Shown here: piece after piece, positions 45,042 to 53,830 of the stretch
Numbering within the stretch: the first letter of the stretch is position 1
Layout of the letters: each line of letters begins with the position of its first letter
Source: Oscillospiraceae bacterium
Lineage (GTDB): Bacteria; Bacillota; Clostridia; Oscillospirales; Oscillospiraceae
NCBI GenBank assembly: GCA_021205095.1
Contig: JAJPYE010000050.1
Coordinates: forward strand, 1 to 61,945
Direction of reading: 5' to 3'
Length of the DNA: 61,945 nt
Notes under the pieces: model-generated
What the model saw: only the letters and a program-made list of their open reading frames with translations
Told to the model about the DNA's origin: nothing
The model's database searches: none
Made by a program: the position numbers and the translations under genes

Positions 45042-46779
45042 CGGAAAGCGCCTCCTCCACCTGGGACGTATAGATCTCCCTGTAAATTTTACTGGTCTCC
45101 ATCAGCTCTCCGTGGGTACCTAAGGAATCGATACAGCCTTCGTCCAGAACGATGATTTTATCTGCCAATACCACCGAGGATATACGCTGGGCAATAATGA
45201 ACACAGTGGTATCCTTCAGCTCCCGGCTGAAGCTGTCCCGAATACGGCCTTCTGTGTCGGAGTCTACGGCGCTGGTGCTGTCGTCCAGAATCAAAATGGC
45301 CGGGTGCTTCAGCATGGCGCGGGCAATGCAAAGCCGCTGCTTCTGTCCGCCGGAGACGTTGGTGCCTCCCTGCTGGATATAGGTGTCAAGCCCCTCCGGC
45401 ATTTGGGAGACAAAATCCCACGCTTGGGCATTTTTCAAGGCTTGGATAATTTCCTCGTCCGTGGCGTCCGCCCGGCCCCAGGAGATATTCTCCCGGATGG
45501 TGCCGGAGAACAGGACATTATTTTGCAGCACCATGCCGATGCCGTCTCGCAGATCCTCAATGCGGTAGTCCCGCACGTCCACGCCGTCCACCAGTACCTG
45601 ACCCTCCGAGACGTCGTAAAACCGGGGAATAAGGTTCACAAGGCTGGATTTTCCCGCGCCGGTGCCGCCTACGATGGCGATGGTCTGACCTGGCTGGGCG
45701 GTGAAGGAGATGTTTTTCAAAACCTCCTCGCCGGCGCCTGCTTTGGCGTAGCGGAAGGATACATTCTTAAACTCCACAGAGCCATGATTCTGGGCGATGG
45801 TGTGGGCGGAAGCGTTAGGCTTTGTCTGAATGTCCGGGATGGTGTTCAGCACCTCGGCAATGCGTTTGCCACAGGCCCGGCTGCGGATATACTGCATCAG
45901 CACCATGGAGAACATCATCACGCTGAACATAATCTGGGTCAGATAGCTTATAACAGCCAAAAGCTGGCCGGACTGTATCTCCCCAAAGGCCACCAGCCGT
46001 CCGCCAAACCAATACAGGCACAATGTTACAATGTTCAAAACAATGGTGGCCAGGGGACTCATAACGATAATAAGACCCACGGCCTTCAGATTGGCGAGAG
46101 TCAGGTCATCGTTGGCTTTCTTGAATTTTCGTTTCTCATGCTCCTGGCGAACGAACGCCTTCACCACGCGAATGGCGATCAGATTTTCCTGAATGTCCGC
46201 CGTCATAGCGTCCAGCTTCTGCTGTACGATGGTAAACAGCCTATCCACCGCAGACATGACAGAGACCACCCCGATGAACAGCAGGGGAACTGCGATAAGG
46301 TAAATCAGCGCCAGCTTCCAGCTATAGGTACATACGATGACCAGGGCCACTATAAGCTGAAAGGGAGCCTGTATCAGGGTGCGGAGCATCATCTGCATGG
46401 CATTTTGAAGCTGACGTACATCGCTGGTAGTGCGGGTGACAAGACTGGCGGTGGAAAATCGGTCAATATCCGAGAAGGAAAAATCCTGGATATGATGAAA
46501 CATAGCCACCCGTAGGTTAGAGCCGAAACCGTTGGAGGCTCGCGAGGCGTGCCAGGTGCTGCAATACCCGGCGGCGGCGCTGAACAGGGCCAGGGCCGTC
46601 ATCAAAAGACCGCAGAGAATGATGTACCGCCTGTCGCCGTTTGCCACGCCGGTGTCCACGATGTTTGACATCAAGGTGGGCAGCGCCAGAGTAACGATGG
46701 TCTCAAACAGGACGAAGATAGGGGTCAGGATCAGGGAATTTTTGTATTCTCCCCAGTATCCCGTCAGAATTTGCCGCAT
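45034..46779 (-). CDS. ABC exporter half-transporter, degenerate-site partner
   Basis: The product has 581 residues: six membrane helices and a nucleotide-binding domain. Walker A is GGTGAGKSS and the signature is VSGGQ. Walker B ends ILILDDSTSAVD, so the catalytic Glu is replaced by Asp. That is the non-canonical site expected in one half of heterodimeric exporters. It is the first gene of the pair and has a promoter at 46847-46875. Confidence 0.93.
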   Translation of the reverse strand: MRQILTGYWGEYKNSLILTPIFVLFETIVTLALPTLMSNIVDTGVANGDRRYIILCGLLMTALALFSAAAGYCSTWHASRASNGFGSNLRVAMFHHIQDFSFSDIDRFSTASLVTRTTSDVRQLQNAMQMMLRTLIQAPFQLIVALVIVCTYSWKLALIYLIAVPLLFIGVVSVMSAVDRLFTIVQQKLDAMTADIQENLIAIRVVKAFVRQEHEKRKFKKANDDLTLANLKAVGLIIVMSPLATIVLNIVTLCLYWFGGRLVAFGEIQSGQLLAVISYLTQIMFSVMMFSMVLMQYIRSRACGKRIAEVLNTIPDIQTKPNASAHTIAQNHGSVEFKNVSFRYAKAGAGEEVLKNISFTAQPGQTIAIVGGTGAGKSSLVNLIPRFYDVSEGQVLVDGVDVRDYRIEDLRDGIGMVLQNNVLFSGTIRENISWGRADATDEEIIQALKNAQAWDFVSQMPEGLDTYIQQGGTNVSGGQKQRLCIARAMLKHPAILILDDSTSAVDSDTEGRIRDSFSRELKDTTVFIIAQRISSVVLADKIIVLDEGCIDSLGTHGELMETSKIYREIYTSQVEEALSDG

Positions 46780-46846
46780 AACGTGGACAGTCTCCCTTCG
46801 GTTTGATGATGAGCTTTACACTTCTTATTCGCTTGTAATCCTGTTT

Positions 46847-46875
46847 ATGCTATCAGATAAAAGAACCAAAGTCAA
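46847..46875 (-). promoter_or_regulatory. sigma-A promoter of the ABC exporter operon
   Basis: On the minus strand TTGACT (46870-46875) and TAGCAT (46847-46852) are 17 bases apart. It lies in the gap shared with the divergent spoIIIA operon. No convincing sigma-E promoter for spoIIIA was found in this gap. Confidence 0.6.
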
Positions 46876-46941
46876 CTGTTTCCGCGTGGCATAATGAGGG
46901 GGAGCGGGTAATAGACTTGTCCTGTGAAGGGGGCGGGAAGC

Positions 46942-47814
46942 ATGAATGGATTTCTCGCGGCGGCAGCTCTTTTGCCGCCGATGCTACGGAAGGCGGCGTT
47001 GTCTCTTGCGCCGGAGGAACAGGCCGTCTGTGAGGAGCTGCGCCTGCGTCGGGGGCGATTCGGCACGGCGCTGCTTCGGGGGAGAGAATATGTCCTGTCG
47101 GCTCCGCTGATAACGGAGGAAGATCTGCGCTCTGTGCTGGAGGCGGCTACAAGGGCCTCGCTCCATGCGGCGGGAGCGGAGTTGGCAAGAGGATTTGTGT
47201 CCGCGCCCGGCGGCGTGCGGGTGGGCGTATGCGGCGTAGGCGTTATAGGAACCGGGGGGCTGGAGGGCCTGCGAAGCTTTTCGTCCCTGTCCTTGCGGGT
47301 TCCCAGGGCCGTACCTGGCTGCGCCGGGGAAATATGGGAAGCGCTGAATCAAAACGGGTTTCAGTCTACCTTAATTGCTTCGCCTCCCGGCGGAGGCAAG
47401 ACCACCCTTTTGCGGGAGCTGATACGCTGCCTGTCGGAGCGTGGCTGCCGGGTGGCCGTGGCGGACGAGCGCGGGGAGATCGGAGCCGCCCAATCCGGCC
47501 AGCCTCAATTTGATATAGGCCCATGTGTGGACATTTTGACCGGCGTGCCGAAGGCGAAGGCGGTTGGAATGTTGGTGCGGGCCATGAATCCCCAGGTGGT
47601 AGCCATGGATGAAATAACAGATCATATGGACGCCAGCGCACTGCTTGAGGGCGTGGGCTGCGGCGTGCGCCTGCTGGCTACGGTTCACGGAGAGCGGGGA
47701 TGCCAGATGACGGCAGCCTGCCGGGAGCTTCTGACTGCGGGGGCATTTCAGCGCATGGTGTGGATAGAGGAGCGGGACGGAGTGCGCCGATATTCCGTAG
47801 AACCATGCGACTGA
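46942..47814 (+). CDS. spoIIIAA: stage III sporulation protein AA
   Basis: The product has 290 residues and is the ATPase of the SpoIIIA-SpoIIQ feeding channel. The P-loop is SPPGGGKTT (about 155-163) and Walker B VVAMDEI. It resembles secretion ATPases. The ATG at 46942 gives a normal N-terminus; GTG 46924 is in frame but six residues longer. It begins the eight-gene operon that links mother cell and forespore. Confidence 0.94.
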   Translation: MNGFLAAAALLPPMLRKAALSLAPEEQAVCEELRLRRGRFGTALLRGREYVLSAPLITEEDLRSVLEAATRASLHAAGAELARGFVSAPGGVRVGVCGVGVIGTGGLEGLRSFSSLSLRVPRAVPGCAGEIWEALNQNGFQSTLIASPPGGGKTTLLRELIRCLSERGCRVAVADERGEIGAAQSGQPQFDIGPCVDILTGVPKAKAVGMLVRAMNPQVVAMDEITDHMDASALLEGVGCGVRLLATVHGERGCQMTAACRELLTAGAFQRMVWIEERDGVRRYSVEPCD

Positions 47815-48302
47815 CGGGAGCTGTCCTCTTGATGGCATCCTGTCTGATGGCGGGGCTTTCCGGGGCAAAACAGCTTCGCAAAACTGTTTTCCGAAGGGAG
47901 GAGCTGTGTCGGATGCTCTCTATGATGGAGTTTGAGCTGGCGCGATTTAAAACCCCGCTGCCGGAGCTTTTTACGGTGCTTGAAATGGAGCTTCATGGAG
48001 AGGCTGCCGCGCTGTGCCGAAGGGTGGGATCTGGCTTTGCCCGATTGGGGGAGTGCGATTTTTCTGCCCTGTGGAGCGAGGGGCTTTCAGCGCTACCGGA
48101 GGAGGAAGAGCGTATTCTTTGCACGTTGGGTTCCGTGCTGGGCCGGTATGGAGCGGAAGAGCAGACGCAGGCGGTAGATCTGTGCCGCCGGGAGATGGAG
48201 CTTGCCAGGGACGAGGCCAAAATACAAGCCCAAGAGAAGGGGCGAGTCTATATCGCCCTTTCTGCCGCCGGAGGCGCCATGCTGTCCGTGCTGCTGCTAT
48301 AG
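47805..48302 (+). CDS. spoIIIAB: stage III sporulation protein AB
   Basis: The product has 165 residues. A hydrophobic N-terminal segment (LTGAVLLMASCLMAG) is followed by a mostly helical soluble part (RREELCRMLSMMEFELAR) and a C-terminal membrane helix. It resembles a GspF-like platform protein of the SpoIIIA complex. The start overlaps spoIIIAA by 10 bases. Confidence 0.88.
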   Translation: MRLTGAVLLMASCLMAGLSGAKQLRKTVFRREELCRMLSMMEFELARFKTPLPELFTVLEMELHGEAAALCRRVGSGFARLGECDFSALWSEGLSALPEEEERILCTLGSVLGRYGAEEQTQAVDLCRREMELARDEAKIQAQEKGRVYIALSAAGGAMLSVLLL

Positions 48303-48332
48303 CCGGAACAAAGGAGCGTGTCATACTTATCT

Positions 48333-48530
48333 ATGGATGTGGATTTGATATTCAAGATCGCGGCGGTGGGTATCCTGGTGGCGGTGCTGAATTTGCTGCT
48401 AACCCGCTCCGGGCGGGACGAACAGGCCCTCATGACCACCATTGCGGGGCTTGTGGTGGTGCTGGTGGTGCTGGTGCAGCAGATTGCGGAGCTGTTCGAG
48501 CTTATCAAGACTCTGTTTTCTCTGGGATGA
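48333..48530 (+). CDS. spoIIIAC: stage III sporulation protein AC
   Basis: The product has 65 residues and two transmembrane helices (MDVDLIFKIAAVGILVAVLN is the typical start). ATG 48333 gives the normal family length, but the AAAGGAG at 48310-48316 is 16 bases away. GTG 48318 is in frame but only one base from that site. The start is therefore not settled. The stop overlaps spoIIIAD (ATGA). Confidence 0.88.
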   Translation: MDVDLIFKIAAVGILVAVLNLLLTRSGRDEQALMTTIAGLVVVLVVLVQQIAELFELIKTLFSLG

Positions 48531-48913
48531 GCGTGCTGATAAAGGCGGCGGCCATCGGCATTGCCGGGGTAGTGCTGTCGCTGCTGCTGAAAAAGACGGC
48601 CCCGGAGATGAGCTTTGCAGTGGGACTTGCCGTCAGTCTGATGGGAGTAGTATTGGCCATGGAATTGTTCCAGGGACTGAGCGATATAATCGTTCAGACT
48701 GTGGAGCAGATAGAGCTGAGTGCAGCCGTGGTCAACCCGGTGCTAAAATGCGTGGGAATTGGCATTATCACCCGCATCAGCGCTGATCTGTGCCGGGACG
48801 GAGGACAGGGGGCGGTGGCTTCCGCTGTCGAGCTGTGCGGTGCGGCCTGTGCTGTGGTGACGGCGCTGCCGCTGATACAGGCCCTGTTTCAGATGATTAA
48901 TAATATGGTATAG
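48527..48913 (+). CDS. spoIIIAD: stage III sporulation protein AD
   Basis: The product has 128 residues with several membrane helices (VLIKAAAIGIAGVVLSLLLK near the start, LCGAACAVVTALPLIQAL near the end). It belongs with SpoIIIAC in the same family and in the SpoIIIA channel. The start overlaps spoIIIAC by four bases. The ORF continues upstream in frame but begins here on the basis of the family N-terminus. Confidence 0.9.
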   Translation: MSVLIKAAAIGIAGVVLSLLLKKTAPEMSFAVGLAVSLMGVVLAMELFQGLSDIIVQTVEQIELSAAVVNPVLKCVGIGIITRISADLCRDGGQGAVASAVELCGAACAVVTALPLIQALFQMINNMV

Positions 48914-48924
48914 GAGGCCGGAGA

Positions 48925-49992
48925 ATGAGGGGGGTACTGTGTTTTCTGCTGGCTGTTCTGGTGTTGGGAATTCCGGCTCTGGCGGTGGACACGGACGGGG
49001 TGGAGGAGGCGCTGCCGGAGGCGGCCCAGGAGATACTGGGGGAGGCCACGGTCAGCGACGCCGTCAGCGGGTCAGGACTTTTTAAGACCATCTGGCAGTG
49101 GGTGGTCTCCGCTGTAGGGGAGCAGCTTTCCAAGGCTGCGAAAAGCGCCTGCACGGCTCTAAGTGTGGCACTTCTCTGTTCCCTGGTAGGGGCCGTCAGC
49201 GAGAGTGGAAAAACGCCGGACTTTGCGGTCATGGCGGGGGCACTGGCGATTATGAGCTGCTGTGCGGGAGATATGACCTCCTTTTTAGGACAGACAGAGA
49301 CAGCGCTGGCGGACTTGTCGGATTTTTCCAAGGCGCTGCTGCCCTGTATCGCGGCGGCTTCCGCCACGACTGGAAATGGAGCGGCGGGAGCCGCCCGGTA
49401 TACTGCCTCGGCTTTGGGGCTGGATATTCTGATGACCTTGGGCGTGCAGGCCATTTTACCGCTGATATATGCCTTTGCTGCCGTCAGCACAGCGGATGCC
49501 GCTCTGCCAGGCGGTACGCTTGGCGGGCCGGCAAAGCTTTTGAGCTGGCTGTGCAGTGCGCTTTTGACTGGACTGACTACGGTGTTTACTTTGTGCCTGA
49601 CGCTCTCTGGTCTTATTGCGGGGAACGCGGATAAGCTGGCAGGAAGCCTGACGAAAACGGCCATATCGGCGGCCCTTCCTGTGGTGGGTTCCATTTTGTC
49701 TGATGCTGCGGATACATATCTTGCGGGGGCTGCCCTGCTGAGAAACGGGGTTGGCATATTCGGACTGGCGGCGGTGCTGTGCGTGTGCATTGGGCCGGTG
49801 CTGGGTCTGGGACTGCACTATTTGCTGTTCAAGGCGGCGGCCTGCATTGCGGAGCCATTTTCCGAAGGGCGGCTTTCGGCCCTGATCGGCAACATCGGCA
49901 CGGCCTACGGCATGGCCCTGGGCCTGCTGGGAAGCGCGGCGGCTATGCTGTTTGTGTCCATTGTGCTGTCCATGGAGGCGGTGACGGGATGA
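48925..49992 (+). CDS. spoIIIAE: stage III sporulation protein AE
   Basis: The product has 355 residues. A signal-like N-terminus (VLCFLLAVLVLGIPALA) is followed by a loop and about seven or eight membrane helices. SpoIIIAE is the large polytopic component of the channel. GGAGGCCGGAG precedes the ATG. Its stop overlaps spoIIIAF (ATGA). Confidence 0.93.
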   Translation: MRGVLCFLLAVLVLGIPALAVDTDGVEEALPEAAQEILGEATVSDAVSGSGLFKTIWQWVVSAVGEQLSKAAKSACTALSVALLCSLVGAVSESGKTPDFAVMAGALAIMSCCAGDMTSFLGQTETALADLSDFSKALLPCIAAASATTGNGAAGAARYTASALGLDILMTLGVQAILPLIYAFAAVSTADAALPGGTLGGPAKLLSWLCSALLTGLTTVFTLCLTLSGLIAGNADKLAGSLTKTAISAALPVVGSILSDAADTYLAGAALLRNGVGIFGLAAVLCVCIGPVLGLGLHYLLFKAAACIAEPFSEGRLSALIGNIGTAYGMALGLLGSAAAMLFVSIVLSMEAVTG

Positions 49993-50462
49993 AAAGCTGG
50001 ATTACGGGCATCGTGGCAGCCTCCGTTCTCCGGGCCGTCGCCATGGCGTTGACCCCGCCGGGGCGGGTGCGCTCGGTGACGGGGCTGGTGTGTACCATTG
50101 TGTGTACCCTGGCGCTGGTGTCGCCGGTGCTGGAACTTGACTTGGACGATTTGGCGGTGGGATTCGCGGAATATGAACAGATGGCGGAGAGCGTGATAGA
50201 GCAGTCGGAGGAGGAGTCAAAAATGCTGAACCGGGCATACATAGAAGGGGAATACGAGGCATATATATTAGGCAAGGCGGTGGAAACTGGCGTGACCGTG
50301 GAGGAGGTGTCTGTAACGGCCCGGTGGGATGAGGAGGCCCTGGTGTGGTATCCCTGGCAGGCAGTTCTTAGCGGGGTGTATGACGAGACGCTTTCACAGA
50401 CGATAGAGGCGGAGCTGGGGATCCCGGCGGAACGACAGGAGTGGACTGATGATGAGGGATAG
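49989..50462 (+). CDS. spoIIIAF: stage III sporulation protein AF
   Basis: The product has 157 residues. Two membrane helices at the N-terminus (KSWITGIVAASVLRAVA and the VTGLVCTIVCTLALVSP part) precede a soluble domain that ends near the stop overlapping spoIIIAG by 14 bases. SpoIIIAF is a ring-forming member of the SpoIIIA complex. Confidence 0.9.
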   Translation: MKSWITGIVAASVLRAVAMALTPPGRVRSVTGLVCTIVCTLALVSPVLELDLDDLAVGFAEYEQMAESVIEQSEEESKMLNRAYIEGEYEAYILGKAVETGVTVEEVSVTARWDEEALVWYPWQAVLSGVYDETLSQTIEAELGIPAERQEWTDDEG

Positions 50463-50784
50463 GTGGAAGGAGCTGGCGGAACGGCTGGGAAGCTGGAAAT
50501 ATGTGCTTCTGGTGGGACTGGTGGGGCTTGTGTTGTTGGTCTGGCCAACGGGTCAATCTGCCGGGGAGGACGACGGCGTAACAGAGGAGGCGAGGCTGGA
50601 GACGCTTCTATCACAGATTGAAGGCGTGGGAGAGGTCAGTCTGCTGCTGTCAGACAGCGGTGCGGCCATCGTATGCCAAGGGGCAGACAGTGCAGCGGTG
50701 CGCCTTGAGATCACGGAGGCGGTGCGCTGCTATACAGGTCTGGGTGCGGATAAGATCGAAATTTTTAAAATGATGGAGGGATAG
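50449..50784 (+). CDS. spoIIIAG: stage III sporulation protein AG
   Basis: The product has 111 residues. One anchor helix (about 20-35, VLLVGLVGLVLLVW) is followed by a short soluble domain with LLSQIEGVGEVSLLLSDSG. The domain is shorter than the Bacillus SpoIIIAG (about 229 residues); the insertion typical of that ring protein is missing. The start could be either ATG at 50449 or 50452. Confidence 0.88.
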   Translation: MMRDRWKELAERLGSWKYVLLVGLVGLVLLVWPTGQSAGEDDGVTEEARLETLLSQIEGVGEVSLLLSDSGAAIVCQGADSAAVRLEITEAVRCYTGLGADKIEIFKMMEG

Positions 50785-50787
50785 ATC

Positions 50788-51348
50788 TTGAGAAGAAATT
50801 TAAAGCGGAATATCGTCATTGCGGCGGTACTGGTGTTTGTAGGCGCAGCGGTGTATCTGAACTGGTCATATAACAGTCGATGGGGAACGGCGGACACGGC
50901 TATGGTAGTGGCCGAGGACGCGGCCATGGCAGAGGCGGAGGAGGAATACCTGGCGGCCTCAGCGGAGGCGGAGGAGGCCAGCGCGATCACCTCGGTTTAT
51001 TTTGACGAGGCGCGACTGTCCCGCCAGTCCTCACGGGATGAGGCTCTGGAGCTTTTGGAATTGGCCTGTTCCTCGGACGATACCTCTCAGGAGGTAATAG
51101 ACGCCTCTATGGAGCAGATAAACGCTATGGCCGCCTGGAATTTGCAGGAGGCGCTGGTGGAAAATGAGCTGCTTGCCAAGGGCTATGCGGACTGTGTTGT
51201 GTTTGCCTCGGACGACGGCATTACCGTGGCAGTTCCCGCGTCGATAGAGGGCCTGACCTCTACTCAGGTAGCCCAAATCACGGAAGCTGTTTTGGCCAAT
51301 ACAGACTTTGCAGCTACAGAGCTGAACATTATCGAAGTGACAGACTGA
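50788..51348 (+). CDS. spoIIIAH: stage III sporulation protein AH
   Basis: The product has 186 residues. One N-terminal helix (NIVIAAVLVFVGAAVYLNW) anchors a soluble domain that binds forespore SpoIIQ across the septum. The YscJ-like segment includes DEALELLELACSS and LVENELLAKGYADCVVFA. It starts at TTG 50788, with GGAGGG at 50775-50780. It ends the operon. Confidence 0.92.
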   Translation: MRRNLKRNIVIAAVLVFVGAAVYLNWSYNSRWGTADTAMVVAEDAAMAEAEEEYLAASAEAEEASAITSVYFDEARLSRQSSRDEALELLELACSSDDTSQEVIDASMEQINAMAAWNLQEALVENELLAKGYADCVVFASDDGITVAVPASIEGLTSTQVAQITEAVLANTDFAATELNIIEVTD

Positions 51349-51405
51349 CGACAAAAGAAATGGAATAAGTTTTGCCCTTTTACCCTTTTCTTTTTTTGTG
51401 GGGTA

Positions 51406-51414
51406 TGGTATAAT
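51406..51414 (+). promoter_or_regulatory. extended -10 promoter of the Asp23 gene
   Basis: TGGTATAAT (51406-51414) is an extended -10 (TGnTATAAT). No good -35 is present 17 bases upstream. The gene starts 32 bases later. Confidence 0.6.
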
Positions 51415-51446
51415 ACCCTCATCAATTAACTTGGAGGTGTTAGGCC

Positions 51447-51806
51447 ATGGCCGAAAATTACATCACCAAACAAGAGGAAAAGGGTACCGTCAACATCTCG
51501 GAGGACGTGATTGCCGTTATGGTGAGCGCAGCCGTCACCGAGGTGGAGGGCGTTGCCAGCATGGGCAGTCCTACCTCGCCGGAGCTGGTGGAGCTTTTTG
51601 GGCGCAAAAATCCTGTGAAGGGCCTGAAAATTCGCTTTATCGATGAGAAGATCACCATCGACGTACTCATAAACGTCCGGCCTGCCGGGAGTATTACCGA
51701 TGTTGCCGTCCGGGTACAGGATACGGTATGCACAGAGGTGGAGTCCGTTACCGGCATGAGCTGTGTAGTGAATGTTCATGTGACGGGCATCTCCCTGGAT
51801 AAATAG
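51447..51806 (+). CDS. yqhY: Asp23/Gls24 family envelope protein
   Basis: The product has 119 residues. It matches Asp23/Gls24 proteins (VNISEDVIAVMVSAAVTEVEGV, then INVRPAGSITDVA). In Bacillus the copy before nusB is YqhY, tied to fatty-acid metabolism and envelope stress; the symbol here rests on that synteny. A GGAGGT site precedes the ATG. Confidence 0.9.
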   Translation: MAENYITKQEEKGTVNISEDVIAVMVSAAVTEVEGVASMGSPTSPELVELFGRKNPVKGLKIRFIDEKITIDVLINVRPAGSITDVAVRVQDTVCTEVESVTGMSCVVNVHVTGISLDK

Positions 51807-51831
51807 AAACAGGCGGAGAGGCAAAAAAATT

Positions 51832-51856
51832 AGGCCCCCAGAATGGGGGCCTTTAT
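51832..51856 (+). terminator. hairpin between the Asp23 gene and nusB
   Basis: A perfect 9-bp GC-rich stem (51832-51840 and 51844-51852) with a GAA loop. The tail is short (TTTAT), so it may only attenuate, allowing reading into nusB. Confidence 0.6.
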
Positions 51857-51872
51857 GTATGTGGAGAAAGAA

Positions 51873-52409
51873 ATGACCAGAACAGCAGCGCGAGAGATCG
51901 CCATTCAGCTTGGCTTTTCTGTGGCCGCCACCGGCCAACAACCGGAGGAGGCCCTTTGGGCCTTTTTTGAGCCGGAGCATTATGCGGCCATGGCGGAGGA
52001 AGGGGACGTCTATAGTGAGGCTCCTTCGGCCAAGGATATGGATTTCATCCGCCGGAGCGTTACCGGCGTGGTGACACATCGGGAGGAACTGGACGGCTAT
52101 ATCGGGAAATACGCCAAAGGCTGGCGCACAGAGCGCATATCCCGCAGCGCAGCGGCGGTGCTGCGCCAGGCCATGTTTGAAGTGTTATACATGCCGGATG
52201 TGCCGGACGCCTCCGCCATCAATGAGGCTATAGACTTGGCCAAGGGCTATGAGGATCAGGCGGTGGTAGCCTTCATAAACGGCATTTTAGGAGGCTTTTA
52301 CCGGGGCGAGGTGGAAAAACAGCCATCCCATGAGACTGTCAGCCAGCCGGAGGAGCCTTTGCCGGAGAATAACGATACGCCGCCGGAGACCGAGAGCCTC
52401 GGTGAATGA
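51873..52409 (+). CDS. nusB: transcription antitermination factor NusB
   Basis: The product has 178 residues, longer than usual because of an acidic C-terminal tail of about 30 residues. It matches NusB (TRTAAREIAIQLGFS, LRQAMFEVLYMPDVPDASAINEAI and KGYEDQAVVAFINGIL). With NusA/NusG it assembles on rRNA operons. The ATG at 51873 has GGAG upstream at 51863-51866; an ATG at 51855 is in frame. Confidence 0.92.
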   Translation: MTRTAAREIAIQLGFSVAATGQQPEEALWAFFEPEHYAAMAEEGDVYSEAPSAKDMDFIRRSVTGVVTHREELDGYIGKYAKGWRTERISRSAAAVLRQAMFEVLYMPDVPDASAINEAIDLAKGYEDQAVVAFINGILGGFYRGEVEKQPSHETVSQPEEPLPENNDTPPETESLGE

Positions 52410-52410
52410 G

Positions 52411-53631
52411 ATGAATGAGCTTATTTTCACCGTCTCCCAGCTAAACGGCCATATTAAAGAGCTGCTGGAGGCGGATCCAATGCTGGACAGGGTGATGGTT
52501 CGGGGGGAGCTGTCTAATTATAAGATATACCCCTCTGGACACCACTATTTCACCATGAAAGACGGAGAGAGCAGTCTGAAATGCGTGATGTTCCGCTCCA
52601 GCGCCTCCAGGCTGCGCTTCCGACCTGAGAGCGGCATGAGCGTTACCGCCACAGGGCGGGTTTCGGTCTACCCCAGAGACGGAGCCTATCAACTATATGT
52701 GTCTGGCCTGATGCCGGAGGGAACCGGGGATTTGCAGATCGCCTTCGAGCAGCTCAAGGCAAAGCTGGCGGCGGAGGGCCTTTTCGACCCGGCCCATAAA
52801 AAGCCCCTGCCCGCCTTTCCCAGGCGGGTGGCGGTCATCACCAGCGGAGCCGGGGCGGCGGTACACGATATTATCCGCGTGCTGGGGAAGCGCTGGCCCA
52901 TGGCGAAAATCCTTGTCCTGCCCGTGCGGGTGCAGGGGGCGGAGGCCCCGCCGGAAATCGTTGGCGCAATCCAATACGCCAACCGCTACCATGTGGCGGA
53001 CGTTATCATCACGGGCCGGGGCGGCGGCTCCATTGAGGATTTGTGGGCCTTTAACGACGAGCGGGTGGCGCGGGCCATTTATGCCTCTGAGCTGCCGGTG
53101 GTCTCGGCGGTGGGCCATGAGCCGGACGTGACCATAGCGGACTATGTGGCCGATCGGCGGGCTGCCACGCCCTCCAATGCAGCGGAAATCGTGGGGCCGG
53201 ATATGGTGGATGTGCTGGCGGGCATTGCCCAGAACGGGGTGCGGCTCCAGCAGGCCATGGACAAGAAGCTGGACATACTCTCCCGCCGCTTGGAAGAGCT
53301 TTCCACCCGCCCGGCGCTGACTGACCCGGAGGTGTATCTGGGGGCCAAGCGCATGGCCTTGGACTATGCCCGCGCCAATCTTTCCAGCGCGGGGGAGCAG
53401 ACCGTGGCCGCCGCCCGGCGGAAGTATGTGGCGCTGGCCGCCAAGCTGGACGCGCTCAGCCCTCTGAAGGTGCTGGGGCGGGGCTATTCCATAGTGGAAA
53501 AGGATGGCGTATCCGTTCGGCAGGCGTCGGATTTGTCGGCGGGGGACGAGATAAACGTAAAGCTGTCCGGGGGCGACCTGGACTGTGTTGTGAAGGAGGT
53601 TCACAATGGCGGAAGAGAAAAAAAGCTTTGA
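52411..53631 (+). CDS. xseA: exodeoxyribonuclease VII large subunit
   Basis: The product has 406 residues. It has an OB-fold N-terminal domain (VRGELSNYKIYPSGHHYFTM), followed by the catalytic domain (VITSGAGAAVHDII, GRGGGSIEDLWAFNDERVARA, VVSAVGHEPDVTIAD), a coiled part and a C-terminal beta segment. With XseB it degrades single-stranded DNA. The start lies one base after the nusB stop. The 3' end overlaps xseB by 26 bases. Confidence 0.95.
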   Translation: MNELIFTVSQLNGHIKELLEADPMLDRVMVRGELSNYKIYPSGHHYFTMKDGESSLKCVMFRSSASRLRFRPESGMSVTATGRVSVYPRDGAYQLYVSGLMPEGTGDLQIAFEQLKAKLAAEGLFDPAHKKPLPAFPRRVAVITSGAGAAVHDIIRVLGKRWPMAKILVLPVRVQGAEAPPEIVGAIQYANRYHVADVIITGRGGGSIEDLWAFNDERVARAIYASELPVVSAVGHEPDVTIADYVADRRAATPSNAAEIVGPDMVDVLAGIAQNGVRLQQAMDKKLDILSRRLEELSTRPALTDPEVYLGAKRMALDYARANLSSAGEQTVAAARRKYVALAAKLDALSPLKVLGRGYSIVEKDGVSVRQASDLSAGDEINVKLSGGDLDCVVKEVHNGGREKKL

Positions 53632-53830
53632 ACAGTCCCTGGCCCGGCTGGAGGAGATAGTCCGGCTGCTGGAAAAGGGCGACGCCCCTCTTGCGGAGAG
53701 CCTGGGTCTTTTCGAGGAAGGCGCAGGGCTTATTAAGCAGTGCAGCCAGCAGCTTGACCAGGCGGAGCAGAAGGTCGTTCAGCTTCGCAAGGGGCCGGAC
53801 GGCGCCCCGGAGGAGCTGCCCTTTGAGTGA
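53606..53830 (+). CDS. xseB: exodeoxyribonuclease VII small subunit
   Basis: The product has 74 residues. FEQSLARLEEIVRLLEKGD and the ESLGLFEEG part are the family signature. It assembles with XseA. The gene sits between xseA and ispA and overlaps both. Confidence 0.94.
   Translation: MAEEKKSFEQSLARLEEIVRLLEKGDAPLAESLGLFEEGAGLIKQCSQQLDQAEQKVVQLRKGPDGAPEELPFE

Noticed and set aside
45304-46515. 403-codon plus-strand frame opposite the ABC exporter
   Set aside because: The exporter's Walker and signature motifs are on the minus strand; the plus frame is a shadow.
46780-46941. Sigma-E promoter for spoIIIA at CATAATGA (46890-46897)
   Set aside because: The -10 is only a partial match and no -35 is present at 14 or 15 bases; not good enough to list.
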